In this document: positions 15,432 through 23,266 of the stretch, one piece after another
How positions within the stretch are numbered: position 1 is the stretch's first letter
Layout of the letters: each line of letters begins with the position of its first letter
Assembly (NCBI GenBank): GCA_040218875.1
Contig: JAVJQP010000021.1
Direction: 5' to 3' (one strand)
From: Coleofasciculus sp937127375
GTDB taxonomy: Bacteria > Cyanobacteriota > Cyanobacteriia > Cyanobacteriales > Coleofasciculaceae
Length of the DNA: 64,000 nucleotides
Translations under genes and position numbers: made by a program
Notes under the pieces: model-generated
Database searches by the model: none
What the model saw: the letters and a program-made list of their open reading frames with translations, nothing else
What the model was told of the DNA's origin: nothing

Positions 15432-15782
15432 TCATCCCCCATTATAATCCCGCCGTCGTAAACGCTGACCAATAATAGGCGTTAGCAAAGGGGGGTCATC
15501 CTCAAATAAATCCAAACGGTCTTTCACGTATTCCACTTCCTCCTCCGTCGCCTTCTGCTCATGTTTGAGCCAGTCCATAACATCATTACAAGATAACCCC
15601 CGTAACCAGGTTTGAGCCGCTTGCAGGGCAACTGTGACCGAGGGATAATCCGGTAAAATTTGATAGAGGCGCAGGGTCACCAGAGTCGCCGCCAGTTCAT
15701 CCACATTCCAGAGACGTTCCAAAACTGCCGTCTCACCTTGCTCAATTAATTCGATGGAAATTTGTATATTAATTGCTTGCAT
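15432..15782 (-). CDS. Chimeric ORF: UPF0175 antitoxin start fused to CHAT-protein tail
   Basis: The first 22 residues (MQAINIQISIELIEQGETAVLE) are those of the UPF0175 pseudogene at 11858-12106, including about 35 bp of shared upstream DNA. From residue 24 on ('LWNVDELAATLVTLRLYQIL', 'PSVTVALQAAQTWLRGLS', 'VMDWLKHE') the sequence matches the C-terminal end of cyanobacterial CHAT-domain (caspase-like) proteins. The catalytic CHAT His/Cys part is absent. The end 'PPLLTPIIGQRLRRRDYNGG' is repeated at 13258-13318. It is probably a recombination product without protease activity, although it keeps an intact start signal and could be translated. Confidence 0.6.
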   Translation of the reverse strand: MQAINIQISIELIEQGETAVLERLWNVDELAATLVTLRLYQILPDYPSVTVALQAAQTWLRGLSCNDVMDWLKHEQKATEEEVEYVKDRLDLFEDDPPLLTPIIGQRLRRRDYNGG

Positions 15783-15815
15783 TTACCATCACCTCATCAT
15801 TTCAAAAGACATTCA
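15718..15815. repeat. Duplicated antitoxin 5' region
   Basis: About 98 bp containing the 5' end and upstream region of a UPF0175 antitoxin gene are repeated, nearly identical, at about 12040-12140. The shared part includes GTTCCAAAACTGCCGTCTC at one end and CATTTCAAAAGACAT at the other. This marks a recombination between the two loci. Confidence 0.75.
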
Positions 15816-15873
15816 TCGAAGCTGGTCAACCTCTCACCACAGCGAGTCAAAAAACTCTTTGGAATTTTGTCTT

Positions 15874-16009
15874 AAGTGGGTGGACACAATTAAAGTTAAC
15901 GGTTGAGATTAGGGAACAGGGAACAGGGAACAGGGAACAGGGAACAGTAAGGGTTTGAGGGTGACTTACAAAACTTAATACAGCACCGTTTTCTTTTGTC
16001 CGACTACTT
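15874..16009. mobile_element. TA-flanked MITE, copy 2, with expanded GGGAACA tract
   Basis: The left end AAGTGGGTGGACACAA and right end TTGTCCGACTACTT are inverted repeats with flanking TA. Inside, GGGAACA is repeated four times (about 15913-15946). The inner sequence AATTAAAGTTAACGGTTGAG is shared with copy 3 at 58997-59111. Confidence 0.8.
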
Positions 16010-16123
16010 AACAATGTTCGTGCGGGTAGATTGGTGGCGTCAACCCTTGCCCAAGGGATTTGGCGGTAAAATATAATTTTTGCTACAGTCCTTTTTAAGA
16101 CGGTGTAGTACGGAATATTCATT

Positions 16124-16480
16124 ATGAATGATTCAAGATTATCAACAGTAGAACATCAAATCCCTATTCCTCATGGTCTAACTATTTCCGGTGAATCCCT
16201 AAAAAAACTATGTCAACACTGGCAAATCGTAGAGCTTTCTCTCTTTGGCTCAATCTTGAGAGAAGACTTTAATGCCGATAGCGACATTGATTTATTAGTG
16301 AAATTTTCAGAACAAGCCAGAATTACATTTTTCGATCTCGATGTTATTGAGCAACAACTGAGCCAACTGTTTCACCGCTCCGTTGATGTCGTTACCAAAC
16401 CAGCAATTGAACAAAGCCATAACCCTATACGTCGCCAGAATATTTTAGACAACTCGAAAGTGATTTATGAACAGAGATAA
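16124..16480 (+). CDS. MNT-type nucleotidyltransferase antitoxin (MntA-like)
   Basis: The 118-residue protein has the minimal nucleotidyltransferase motif: 'SLFGSILREDFNADSDIDLLV', with Gly42-Ser43 and the Asp54/Asp56 pair, plus a later 'VDVV' strand. MntA antitoxins AMPylate a Tyr of their HEPN toxin partner. The gene overlaps the following HEPN ORF by 14 nt. The partner is truncated, so this enzyme may have no target here. Confidence 0.8.
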   Translation: MNDSRLSTVEHQIPIPHGLTISGESLKKLCQHWQIVELSLFGSILREDFNADSDIDLLVKFSEQARITFFDLDVIEQQLSQLFHRSVDVVTKPAIEQSHNPIRRQNILDNSKVIYEQR

Positions 16481-16670
16481 AGAGGTTTTACTGGATTTGA
16501 TTAGAGCCAGTCGCTTAATTGTGGAATTCTGCGAAACCTTGGACTATCAAACCTTTGCCGAAGACTTAAAAACTCAATCCTCTGTCCTCTATCAAATCGT
16601 CATAATTGGCGAGGCTATAAACCTTAATCGGGGCGGGTTTAGTCCCATCTGGGTGCAACCGAAAAGATAG
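16467..16670 (+). pseudogene. HEPN toxin (HepT/DUF86), truncated by a palindromic repeat
   Basis: The start matches HepT/DUF86 ('DLIRASRLIVEFCETLDYQTF', 'QSSVLYQIVIIGEAIN') for about 50 residues. The sequence then enters a GGGGCGGGTTT palindrome at 16629 and stops. The catalytic RX4-6H motif of HEPN RNases (near 'GMRDxLIH') and the AMPylation-site Tyr lie in the missing second half, so the toxin is inactive. No continuation is found after the repeat. Confidence 0.75.
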
Positions 16671-16689
16671 TAGTAAAACCCGCCCCTAC
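16629..16689. repeat. GGGGCGGGTTT palindromic repeat, copy b (in HEPN gene)
   Basis: Left arm GGGGCGGGTTTAGT and right arm GTAAAACCCGCCCCTAC are separated by a variable centre. It interrupts the HEPN toxin gene. Confidence 0.85.
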
Positions 16690-16762
16690 ACAATTTTCCA
16701 ATCTCCCAATCTCCCAATCTCCCACTAAAAATTTACCTCCCTCGCTCAGAGAAAGCCCAATC

Positions 16763-16804
16763 GCAAAATCCCCCAGTCACCTAAGACAGGGGGAAAATTT
16801 TGCG
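16763..16804. other. Inverted repeat beside the 6S-like RNA
   Basis: Arms CGCAAAATCCCCC and GGGGGAAAATTTTGCG pair around a 14-nt loop. On the minus strand this lies directly after the proposed 3' end of the structured RNA and could be its terminator, although the U-tract is inside the stem. Confidence 0.4.
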
Positions 16805-16810
16805 AATTAT

Positions 16811-17000
16811 TGCAGGTTCACCAGAACGCCGTCTTGCCTCAGCTTATGACCTGGAAAACCAGGTGGGTATCGTGGACACTCGTTTTAAGTTTCCGGGTTC
16901 ATGCCCGGTCTACTGCCACAAGGTCTCTCGATTCCCTTTTACATACAGACAAGATCAAAAAACACTATTGGCAGTCACCAACGTCCCAGTGGAACCTGTA
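16811..17000 (-). ncRNA. Probable 6S-like RNA
   Basis: About 190 nt fold into one long unbranched, bulged hairpin. The ends pair as CAGGTTC with GAACCTG. Further in are ACG:CGT and TTGCC:GGCAG. Near the centre are GGGtATCG with CGATtCCC, TGG:CCA and finally CCGGG:CCCGG around a six-base loop. An alternative ACCTGG/CCAGGT hairpin sits on one side of the central bulge. Length and shape fit 6S RNA, which binds the housekeeping RNA polymerase. On the minus strand a good promoter precedes it (17006-17033). purK lies 1.2 kb away on the same strand; cyanobacterial 6S genes are recalled as purK-linked. No coding frame explains the region. The RNA class is a structural guess. Confidence 0.5.
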
Positions 17001-17005
17001 CCCCT

Positions 17006-17033
17006 ATTTTAACGATTTATTTCTAGATGTCTA
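17006..17033 (-). promoter_or_regulatory. Promoter of the 6S-like RNA
   Basis: On the minus strand TAGACA, a 16-bp spacer and TAAAAT form a near-consensus sigma70 promoter, placing a start at about 16999-17000, exactly where the closing stem of the RNA begins. Confidence 0.55.
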
Positions 17034-17155
17034 CTGTCCCGTATCGCCACCTTCTGCAGGGGCGCATGGCGTGCGTCATGAAACAGTCTGCTGTTCATGC
17101 CTAATCATGGGCTGTCGCTCTAAGCTAAACTGATGAGTGTCATCGATCGCAAATT

Positions 17156-18085
17156 ATGTATGATGTTCGGGGTTATGGTCAGATGGTGTACAGCGAACCC
17201 CATTCCTATCTTGTCAAACTGGGGTTATTCCACTGGAACAGTTGGCGCGAGAAGCATCCTGATGTTACTCCCATGCTGGAGGGTGCTAACCTAAATTTAT
17301 TGGATTTGAGTGGGTTTAACCTGAGAGGGGCTAACATTCAAGGGGCGAACCTCTTTGGCACGGATTTGCTGGAAGCCGACTTGACCGATGCCAATCTGAG
17401 AAAAGCTGATTTTACCGGCGCAGATTTTAGAAATGCTCTTTTAAGCGGCGCTGATTTATCTGAAGCCCGATTGATTAGAACTCAAGCGTTAGGTACAAAC
17501 TTTGAGAGAGCCATATTTACAGGAGTTTGCTTAGAAGATTGGAATATTGATAGTACAACCAACTTAACTGGAGTTATCTGCGACTATGTTTATCTTAAAT
17601 CCAGATATTCTCCTAAGAGTAAACGATATGTACTGCAAGAACGCCGTCCTCATAGTGGTACATTTGAGCCGGGTGAGTTTACAAAGCTTTTCCAAAAAAC
17701 GCTGGAAACCGTTGAGTTGATTTTCCGCCAGGGGATTGATTGGCAGGCTTTTCTGGTTGCTTTTCAAGAGTTAGAGAAGGAAAACGATAATTTTCCGGTT
17801 TCTATTCAAGCCATTGAAACGAAGCATCGAGGTACTGTCGTTATCCACCTCAAAGTTTTTCCAGAGCAGGATAAGGCAAAAATTGAGCAATCGTTTAAGC
17901 AGCGCTATAAACAGGAACTTCAACGCATTGAGGCAGATTATCTAGAAAGGTTAGGTGTTAGAGTTCAGTCAGAGGATTTAATCACCAAGTATCGCCAACG
18001 AAATGCTGATTTTAAAGCGATGATTCAGATTATGGCTCAAGCTCAAAGTGACTTTGTTTTAAAGGGAATTTCCGAGTTCGAGTGA
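17156..18085 (+). CDS. Pentapeptide-repeat protein with C-terminal helical domain
   Basis: The 309-residue protein carries about 14 A(D/N)LxX pentapeptide repeats (about residues 42-115: 'GANLFGTDLLEADLTDANLRKADF'), which build a right-handed quadrilateral beta-helix. A C-terminal alpha/beta part (about 160-309) follows, with 'FEPGEFTKLFQKTLETVELIFRQGIDW' and coiled-coil segments; this tail recurs in cyanobacterial pentapeptide proteins and STAND proteins. A start at Met10 (17183) is also possible. The function is unknown; pentapeptide proteins of cyanobacteria are found in several compartments. Confidence 0.75.
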   Translation: MYDVRGYGQMVYSEPHSYLVKLGLFHWNSWREKHPDVTPMLEGANLNLLDLSGFNLRGANIQGANLFGTDLLEADLTDANLRKADFTGADFRNALLSGADLSEARLIRTQALGTNFERAIFTGVCLEDWNIDSTTNLTGVICDYVYLKSRYSPKSKRYVLQERRPHSGTFEPGEFTKLFQKTLETVELIFRQGIDWQAFLVAFQELEKENDNFPVSIQAIETKHRGTVVIHLKVFPEQDKAKIEQSFKQRYKQELQRIEADYLERLGVRVQSEDLITKYRQRNADFKAMIQIMAQAQSDFVLKGISEFE

Positions 18086-18112
18086 TTTGTCTTATGTCTT
18101 ATGTCCTTGGCT

Positions 18113-18175
18113 GGGGCGGGTTTAGTCACGTTATCGGTTGTGTTGGATAGTATTATCGGTAAAACCCGCCCCTAC
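18113..18175. repeat. GGGGCGGGTTT palindromic repeat, copy c
   Basis: Left arm GGGGCGGGTTTAGTC and right arm GGTAAAACCCGCCCCTAC lie between two convergent genes. It may serve as a bidirectional 3'-end hairpin. Confidence 0.85.
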
Positions 18176-18194
18176 ACAATCAACAATCAAGACT

Positions 18195-19328
18195 TTAACC
18201 GTACCACAGGGTTTCTATTGTTTGGGCGATCGCCTGGGGGTTCTTCCCTGAGCTAGAATCTAGGAGAACGGTGACATGACCGAGTTTGCGCCCAGGGCGC
18301 GATTGCTTTTTCCCATACCAATGCACATAAGTTTGCGGCTGACTGGCGAGTTTTTGCCGTTTTTCAAGGTAATCATTTTGGGAATATTCGTAACCCAATA
18401 GATTAACCATGACCGCTCCATTACACTTAAGTGTTGGTTTTGTCAATGGTAATCCGGCAACTGCCCGTAAATGCATTTCAAACTGCGAAGTTTCACAAGC
18501 ATCTAGACTAAAATGTCCAGAATTGTGGGTACGAGGGGAGACTTCGTTGACATATACCTGATTATTGGCGGTGAGAAAGAGTTCAATCCCAAACACACCC
18601 ACGGCTTGTAGACTATTGAGTAAGGTACGTGCGATCGCGTTAATCTCTTGTTCTGTCTCTGGGCTAATCGGGGCGGGAATAATCACCCGACGGCAGACTT
18701 GATTTTCCTGCTGGGTTTCGACAACCGGGTAAACCACTACCTCACCGCTTACAGAACGAGCCGCGATCACAGCTAATTCTCGTTCAAAGGGTATAAATTC
18801 CTCGACGAGTAGAGGTGTATCGGCAAGTTTTTGCCAGAGTTCCTGGAAACTCTCTCTATCCTTAAAAATAAACGTGCCTTGACCATCATAGCCGTGACGT
18901 CGCGCTTTGAGAACCAGGGAAAAATTCAGTGTATCAGGGTTGAGGGGTGTCTCTAGTAAGTTAAAAGCAGGTTGGGGTAAGCCAATGTCACGTAAATAGC
19001 AACGTTGGTGATATTTATCGAGTAGGGGGGCTAAGGCGTCTAGGCGGGGGCGAAAACAGACACCTTGGTTTGCCAAGGGAAACAACGCATCCAAATTAAT
19101 AAATTCATTCTCAAATGTGATCACATCACAATGGGCAGCTAACTTTGCCGTCGCGGCGGCATCATCAATCGGGGCAAAGATGGTATCGGAGGCAACACTA
19201 ACGGCTGGATCAGTAGGCTGGGGTGTTTGAATCACCAAATCCAAACCCAATGATTTAGCCCCACCTCCCATCATCCAAGCCAGTTGTCCACCACCGATTA
19301 CCCCTACTCGTTTCACAGTCTTAGCCAT
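18195..19328 (-). CDS. purK: N5-carboxyaminoimidazole ribonucleotide synthase
   Basis: PurK converts AIR, ATP and bicarbonate to N5-CAIR in purine synthesis. The product is 377 residues from the ATG at 19328 (a TTG precedes it in frame). It shows the ATP-grasp family pattern: N-terminal 'VGVIGGGQLAWMM', the central 'LKARRHGYDGQGTF' ATP-loop, 'LVEEFIPFERELAVIAARS', and 'GIELFLTANNQVYVNEVSPRTHNSGHFSLDACETSQFE' with the metal-binding Glu/Asn. No other pur gene adjoins it. Confidence 0.93.
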   Translation of the reverse strand: MAKTVKRVGVIGGGQLAWMMGGGAKSLGLDLVIQTPQPTDPAVSVASDTIFAPIDDAAATAKLAAHCDVITFENEFINLDALFPLANQGVCFRPRLDALAPLLDKYHQRCYLRDIGLPQPAFNLLETPLNPDTLNFSLVLKARRHGYDGQGTFIFKDRESFQELWQKLADTPLLVEEFIPFERELAVIAARSVSGEVVVYPVVETQQENQVCRRVIIPAPISPETEQEINAIARTLLNSLQAVGVFGIELFLTANNQVYVNEVSPRTHNSGHFSLDACETSQFEMHLRAVAGLPLTKPTLKCNGAVMVNLLGYEYSQNDYLEKRQKLASQPQTYVHWYGKKQSRPGRKLGHVTVLLDSSSGKNPQAIAQTIETLWYG

Positions 19329-19422
19329 CAATAGGTTTGAGTCACTCGTTTGCCATGTTAGCGGATTTTGGTGTCAACGTTTTAGGACTTAGGCACAGAT
19401 CCTGCTTAGGTTAGCAGGGCTA

Positions 19423-19468
19423 ATTCATTTAAGGAAAGCTGTATTATTCATTTAAGGAAAGCTGTATT
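19423..19468. repeat. Two tandem 23-bp units
   Basis: The unit ATTCATTTAAGGAAAGCTGT plus three bases occurs twice head to tail in the gap between purK and the inositol-monophosphatase gene, which reads away from it. It may lie in the promoter region of either gene. Confidence 0.7.
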
Positions 19469-19590
19469 TATGAATTCAGCCAAACCGGATTGGTAAATTA
19501 TTAAGGCGCAAGTTCTTAAGTGCTTTATTATAGTCAAACCCATCCCGACTATCCGAAAAACTCAAAACTCTAATAACCTAATAACCAACC

Positions 19591-20415
19591 ATGAGCCAAC
19601 CCACACCCGATCAACTGCAAATCTTTCTTGATATCGCCACAGAAGCTGCGATGGCAGCCGGGGCAATCTTGCAAACCTACTGGGGTAAACTAGATGCCGT
19701 AGAAGAGAAAGGGCGTCCAGGTGATTTAGTCACCGTTGCAGATAAAGAAGCAGAAGCCGTCATTTTAAAAGTCTTAAGGCGTCATGTCCCCCATCATGCT
19801 ATTTTGGCAGAAGAATCGGGTCAAGGGGGAGATCAACAGAGTAAATATCGGTGGGCAATTGATCCCCTCGACGGCACTACCAATTATGCTCATCAATACC
19901 CCATTGCCTCTACATCAGTGGGATTACTCATTAACGAAATCCCGCAAGTGGGAGTGATCTATAATCCCTTTCGCAATGAACTCTTTCGCGCCGCTAAGGG
20001 ATTAGGGGCGACTTGCAACCGCCGTCCCATTCACGTCTCTAACACATCTACTTTCAATCAAAGCTTACTGGTAACTGGCTTTGCCTATGACCGTCGCGAA
20101 ACCCCAGATAATAACTATGCCGAGTTTTGTCACCTAACTCACCTCACCCAAGGGGTTCGCCGCAGTGGTTCAGCCTCACTGGATTTGGCAGATGTGGCTT
20201 GTGGACGCTTAGATGGTTATTGGGAACGGGGAATTTCGCCCTGGGATATTACGGCTGGTGTAGTATTAGTGCAAGAGGCAGGTGGCACAGTCACCGCTTA
20301 TGATGGTAGCCCCCTCGTCCTAAAATCTGGACGAATTCTCGCCACCAATGGTCAAATTCATGACCAACTCAGCCAGGAACTTTTACAGACACCACCCCTG
20401 TCCAGTTGGAATTGA
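19591..20415 (+). CDS. Inositol monophosphatase family protein
   Basis: The 274-residue Mg-dependent sugar-phosphate phosphatase carries the Li-sensitive phosphatase motifs: 'EESG' (about 74-77), 'IDPLDGTTNYAHQYP' (about 90-104) and 'WDITAGVVLVQEAGG' (about 218-232). These bind the catalytic metals and the inositol ring. The substrate could be inositol 1-phosphate, another polyol phosphate or histidinol phosphate; the sequence alone does not decide. It diverges from purK. Confidence 0.88.
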   Translation: MSQPTPDQLQIFLDIATEAAMAAGAILQTYWGKLDAVEEKGRPGDLVTVADKEAEAVILKVLRRHVPHHAILAEESGQGGDQQSKYRWAIDPLDGTTNYAHQYPIASTSVGLLINEIPQVGVIYNPFRNELFRAAKGLGATCNRRPIHVSNTSTFNQSLLVTGFAYDRRETPDNNYAEFCHLTHLTQGVRRSGSASLDLADVACGRLDGYWERGISPWDITAGVVLVQEAGGTVTAYDGSPLVLKSGRILATNGQIHDQLSQELLQTPPLSSWN

Positions 20416-20518
20416 GAGCAAGTCCGTCTAAACTGAACTCTTACACCATTTTTAGTCAGTCCCGACATCCGCCAAGACCTTAAGGATGTTGTCGGCTAAT
20501 TCGGAAAACCTAATCCCC

Positions 20519-20672
20519 AGCCCCCTTCCGTTCCCCTTATAGATCCCCCTTCCGTCCCCCTTATAGATCCCCCTTCCGTCCCCCTTATAGATCCCCCTTC
20601 CGTCCCCCTTTTGATCCCCCTTCCGTCCCCCTTATCGATCCCCCTTATCGATCCCCCTTCCGTCCCCCTTCA
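20519..20672. repeat. CCCCCTTCCGT minisatellite
   Basis: Units such as CCCCCTTCCGT and CCCCCTTATAGAT alternate over about 150 bp after the phosphatase gene. The tract is strongly strand-asymmetric (C/T on the plus strand). Confidence 0.8.
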
Positions 20673-20675
20673 AAA

Positions 20676-20854
20676 GGGGGAGACCAAAGGGTGCTTCGCT
20701 TTTGGTTCCATGGGGGAGACCAAAGGGTGCTTCGCTTTTGGTTCCATGGGGGAGACCAAAGGGTGCTTCGCTTTTGGTTTCATGGGGGAGACCAAAGGAT
20801 GCTTCGCTTTTTTTCCATGGGGAAGCCAAAGGATGCTTCGCTTTTTGTTCCATG
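20676..20854. repeat. Five tandem 36-bp repeats
   Basis: The unit begins GGGGGAGACCAAAGG and ends TTTGGTTCCAT; five units follow without spacers, the last two diverged. The absence of unique spacers excludes a CRISPR array. Confidence 0.85.
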
Positions 20855-20983
20855 GGGAAGCCAGATTACCCCTATCTTGGGAGATGTATTTTCTACAATA
20901 GCTATGAGGATGTCAAGGGGGTCTCTTATCTCTAAGGCAGACTATAAAACTATTCTTTCGTCACAGCAATTGGACAGCACCCT

Positions 20984-21937
20984 ATGGCTTTTGAAATTGA
21001 ACGCGGACTTTTTAAGTATGATTTCACGGATTATCATGCCATTCTAGGCGTTCCCGTCGATGCGGATGAGAAGACAGTCCGGAAGCAGTATCTCAAAGTA
21101 ACTCGCCGTCTCCACCCTGACAGCAGCAAATTCAAAACAGATGAGGAAAAACAGCAAGCCAATGAACTGTTAACCAAACTCGTCAATCCTGCCAAGGAAC
21201 AACTGTTTCGCGGCAGTCGCGACTATAGGATCAGTTTAGGACACATGGGCAAGCGTCTAGCCGCAGAAGGAGGAAAAATTTCTATTTATAGTGACGTGGC
21301 TAAACAATTGGCAAAAGCTGGTGCAAATGCCGATGCTGTTTATCGAAACTCCTTGAAATCGCTAGCATCTAAGCAATACGAATCTCTTGATCGAGTCGTG
21401 GACGTCACTGGCGAAATCAGTGAACTCAACTTAGTTTACTTGATGCTTCAAGGAAAAACATCCAAATCAGGCATCGGCAAAACCTCTCCAGGAACAGCCG
21501 TTTCCAAAACAGCAGGACCGGGTAAGGCGGTCAAGAAAACCCAAGCTGGTGCCGCTACCAGTGATGCCTCAACCAAGGGGGGTGGAACTCAAGAAGGCTC
21601 AAAAGTTGCTGCCTATATCAGCCGTGCCGACAGCTACATGCAGAAAAACAATTTTGCGGGTGCTGTTTTAGAATTACGAGAAGCCCTCAAATTAGAGCAA
21701 ACCAATAGCAAATGTCATGGTTTATTAGGGTTAGCTTATTTAAAGCAAAATCAAGTGTCCATGGCTAAGGTTCACATTAATAAAGCCTTGCAATTAAATC
21801 CGCAGGAAGAAAACGCCTTGAAAGGGAAACAATATATCGACAAATTAACCCAGAAATCGGGTTCAGGCAAAAAGCCGAAAGAGCAATCGGGTGGCGGGGG
21901 TCTATTTGGAGGATTGTTTGGCGGCAAGAAAAAGTAA
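20984..21937 (+). CDS. DnaJ-domain protein with C-terminal TPR
   Basis: The 317-residue protein has an N-terminal J-domain (about 16-75) with the HPD motif at 44-46 ('RRLHPDSSKF'), needed to stimulate the DnaK ATPase. A Gly/Lys/Thr-rich linker (about 160-205) follows, then a TPR-like pair of helices (about 205-285: 'AVLELREALKLEQTNSKCHGLLGLAYLKQNQ', 'ALQLNPQEENALKG'). A basic Gly-rich tail ends the protein (GGLFGGLFGGKKK). It lacks the zinc-finger domain of type I DnaJ, so it is a type III co-chaperone, perhaps bringing DnaK to a particular client through the TPR. Confidence 0.85.
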   Translation: MAFEIERGLFKYDFTDYHAILGVPVDADEKTVRKQYLKVTRRLHPDSSKFKTDEEKQQANELLTKLVNPAKEQLFRGSRDYRISLGHMGKRLAAEGGKISIYSDVAKQLAKAGANADAVYRNSLKSLASKQYESLDRVVDVTGEISELNLVYLMLQGKTSKSGIGKTSPGTAVSKTAGPGKAVKKTQAGAATSDASTKGGGTQEGSKVAAYISRADSYMQKNNFAGAVLELREALKLEQTNSKCHGLLGLAYLKQNQVSMAKVHINKALQLNPQEENALKGKQYIDKLTQKSGSGKKPKEQSGGGGLFGGLFGGKKK

Positions 21938-22211
21938 GGGAATCAGGGACAAAGGGTCAACTGCTGCGTCCCCTTGTGGGCGCAGCTTGTAACTAATGTA
22001 TAGCATCACCTTGCTCAGGGAAAATGTATCCTGGCTTCCCCAGCTCCCCCAGCTCTCCCAGCTTCCCCCGCTCCCCCTCACCACAACACTTATTCCGCAG
22101 CCCCTAAGTATTCAACCGGACAATGAGATAACTTGCAAAAAGGATCGTTGGCGGTAGATGATAGGAGAGGAATCCACCCTTTAGGTGGTTAGCAGATTGA
22201 ACGATAGGTGG

Positions 22212-23177
22212 ATGAATAATCTAGAGTTTTACGATTATAAGCCGCACCTAAGCAGCTTACGTGAGGAGATATTCAAGGGTTTGACTCAACCCCAAAAAGC
22301 GATCGCGCCCAAGTTCTTTTATGATAAACGTGGGTCGGAACTGTTTGATCAGATCTGTGAGGTGGAGGAATACTATCCCACCCGTACAGAAATTTATCTG
22401 TTAAAAACCTATTGCGCTGACATTGCCCAACTCGTGGGTCAAGATTGCTTACTGATCGAGTATGGTAGTGGTAATAGTACCAAAGTCCGCTTACTGTTAG
22501 ATGCCTTGCCGCATCTAGCCGGCTATATGCCTATCGATATCTCTCAAGAACACATGCTGCAAGCGTCAGCAGAATTAGCACAACGCTATCCTGACTTGGA
22601 TGTGATCGCCGTTTGTGCAGATTACACTCAGGATTTTCAACTGCCACCCTACAGCAAAAAACCCGTCAATCACAAGCTAATTTTCTTTCCGGGTTCTACG
22701 ATTGGCAATCTTCATCCCCAGGAAGCACTCCATCTGCTCAAAACTTCAGCCAGTCTTTTGGATAAAGGCGATGGTATGTTAATTGGTGTCGATTTGAAAA
22801 AAGACCCAGCTATTTTAAATGCTGCCTATAATGATGCCCAGGGAGTTACGGCTGAATTTAATCTCAACCTGTTAGAACGGATCAATCAGGATTTAAACGC
22901 TAATTTTGATTTATCCCATTTTCGCCACTGGGCTTTTTATAATAAAGATGAAAGCCGCATTGAGATGCACTTAGTCAGTCTCAAGGAACAAACCGTGGTT
23001 ATAGATAACACACCGTTTCACTTTCGTCAAGATGAAACGATTCACACCGAAAACTCATATAAATACAGTGTTGAAGAGTTCCAGGATATGGCAACTTATG
23101 CGGGATTCGAGGCTCAAAAGGTATGGACAGATGCTGATCATCTCTTCAGTCTCCACTACCTAACGATTAGCCATTAG
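22212..23177 (+). CDS. EgtD-like histidine N-alpha-methyltransferase family protein
   Basis: The enzyme belongs to the EgtD family, which makes trimethylhistidine for ergothioneine from histidine and SAM. About 321 residues follow from the ATG at 22212; a GTG at 22185 is in frame, but the shorter start matches the N-terminal length of EgtD. Family landmarks are 'APKFFYDKRGSELFDQICEVEEYYPTRTE', the SAM motif 'IEYGSGNSTK', 'IDISQEHM', 'FFPGSTIGNLHPQEA' and 'IHTENSYKYS', where the Glu and Ser correspond to histidine-binding residues. No egtB sulfoxide synthase gene is adjacent, so the product could be another methylated amino acid. Confidence 0.8.
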   Translation: MNNLEFYDYKPHLSSLREEIFKGLTQPQKAIAPKFFYDKRGSELFDQICEVEEYYPTRTEIYLLKTYCADIAQLVGQDCLLIEYGSGNSTKVRLLLDALPHLAGYMPIDISQEHMLQASAELAQRYPDLDVIAVCADYTQDFQLPPYSKKPVNHKLIFFPGSTIGNLHPQEALHLLKTSASLLDKGDGMLIGVDLKKDPAILNAAYNDAQGVTAEFNLNLLERINQDLNANFDLSHFRHWAFYNKDESRIEMHLVSLKEQTVVIDNTPFHFRQDETIHTENSYKYSVEEFQDMATYAGFEAQKVWTDADHLFSLHYLTISH

Positions 23178-23202
23178 AAATTTTAATTCCCGGTTCCCTA
23201 GA

Positions 23203-23265
23203 AGGGCGGGTTTAGTCAAATTATCGGTTTATGGCAAAATGTGAGCGGTAAAACCCGCCCCTACA
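23203..23265. repeat. GGGCGGGTTT palindromic repeat, copy d
   Basis: Left arm GAAGGGCGGGTTTAGTC and right arm GGTAAAACCCGCCCCTAC lie directly before the TTCCCTG minisatellite upstream of hisS. Confidence 0.85.
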
Positions 23266-23266
23266 T

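Larger units (their letters stand above)
20416..20983. other. Repeat-rich intergenic region
   Basis: The 568 bp between two genes on the same strand are filled by a CCCCCTT-based minisatellite (20519-20672) and five 36-bp direct repeats (20676-20854). The rest should contain the promoter of the DnaJ-like gene. Open frames across the repeats encode only repeated low-complexity peptide. Confidence 0.6.

Noticed and set aside
16800..17133. Two overlapping 70- and 107-codon plus-strand frames
   Set aside because: They overlie the highly structured 6S-like region, lack ribosome binding sites and show no protein character.
20676..20854. Possible CRISPR array
   Set aside because: Units of 36 bp follow each other directly without unique spacers, and no cas gene is in the window.
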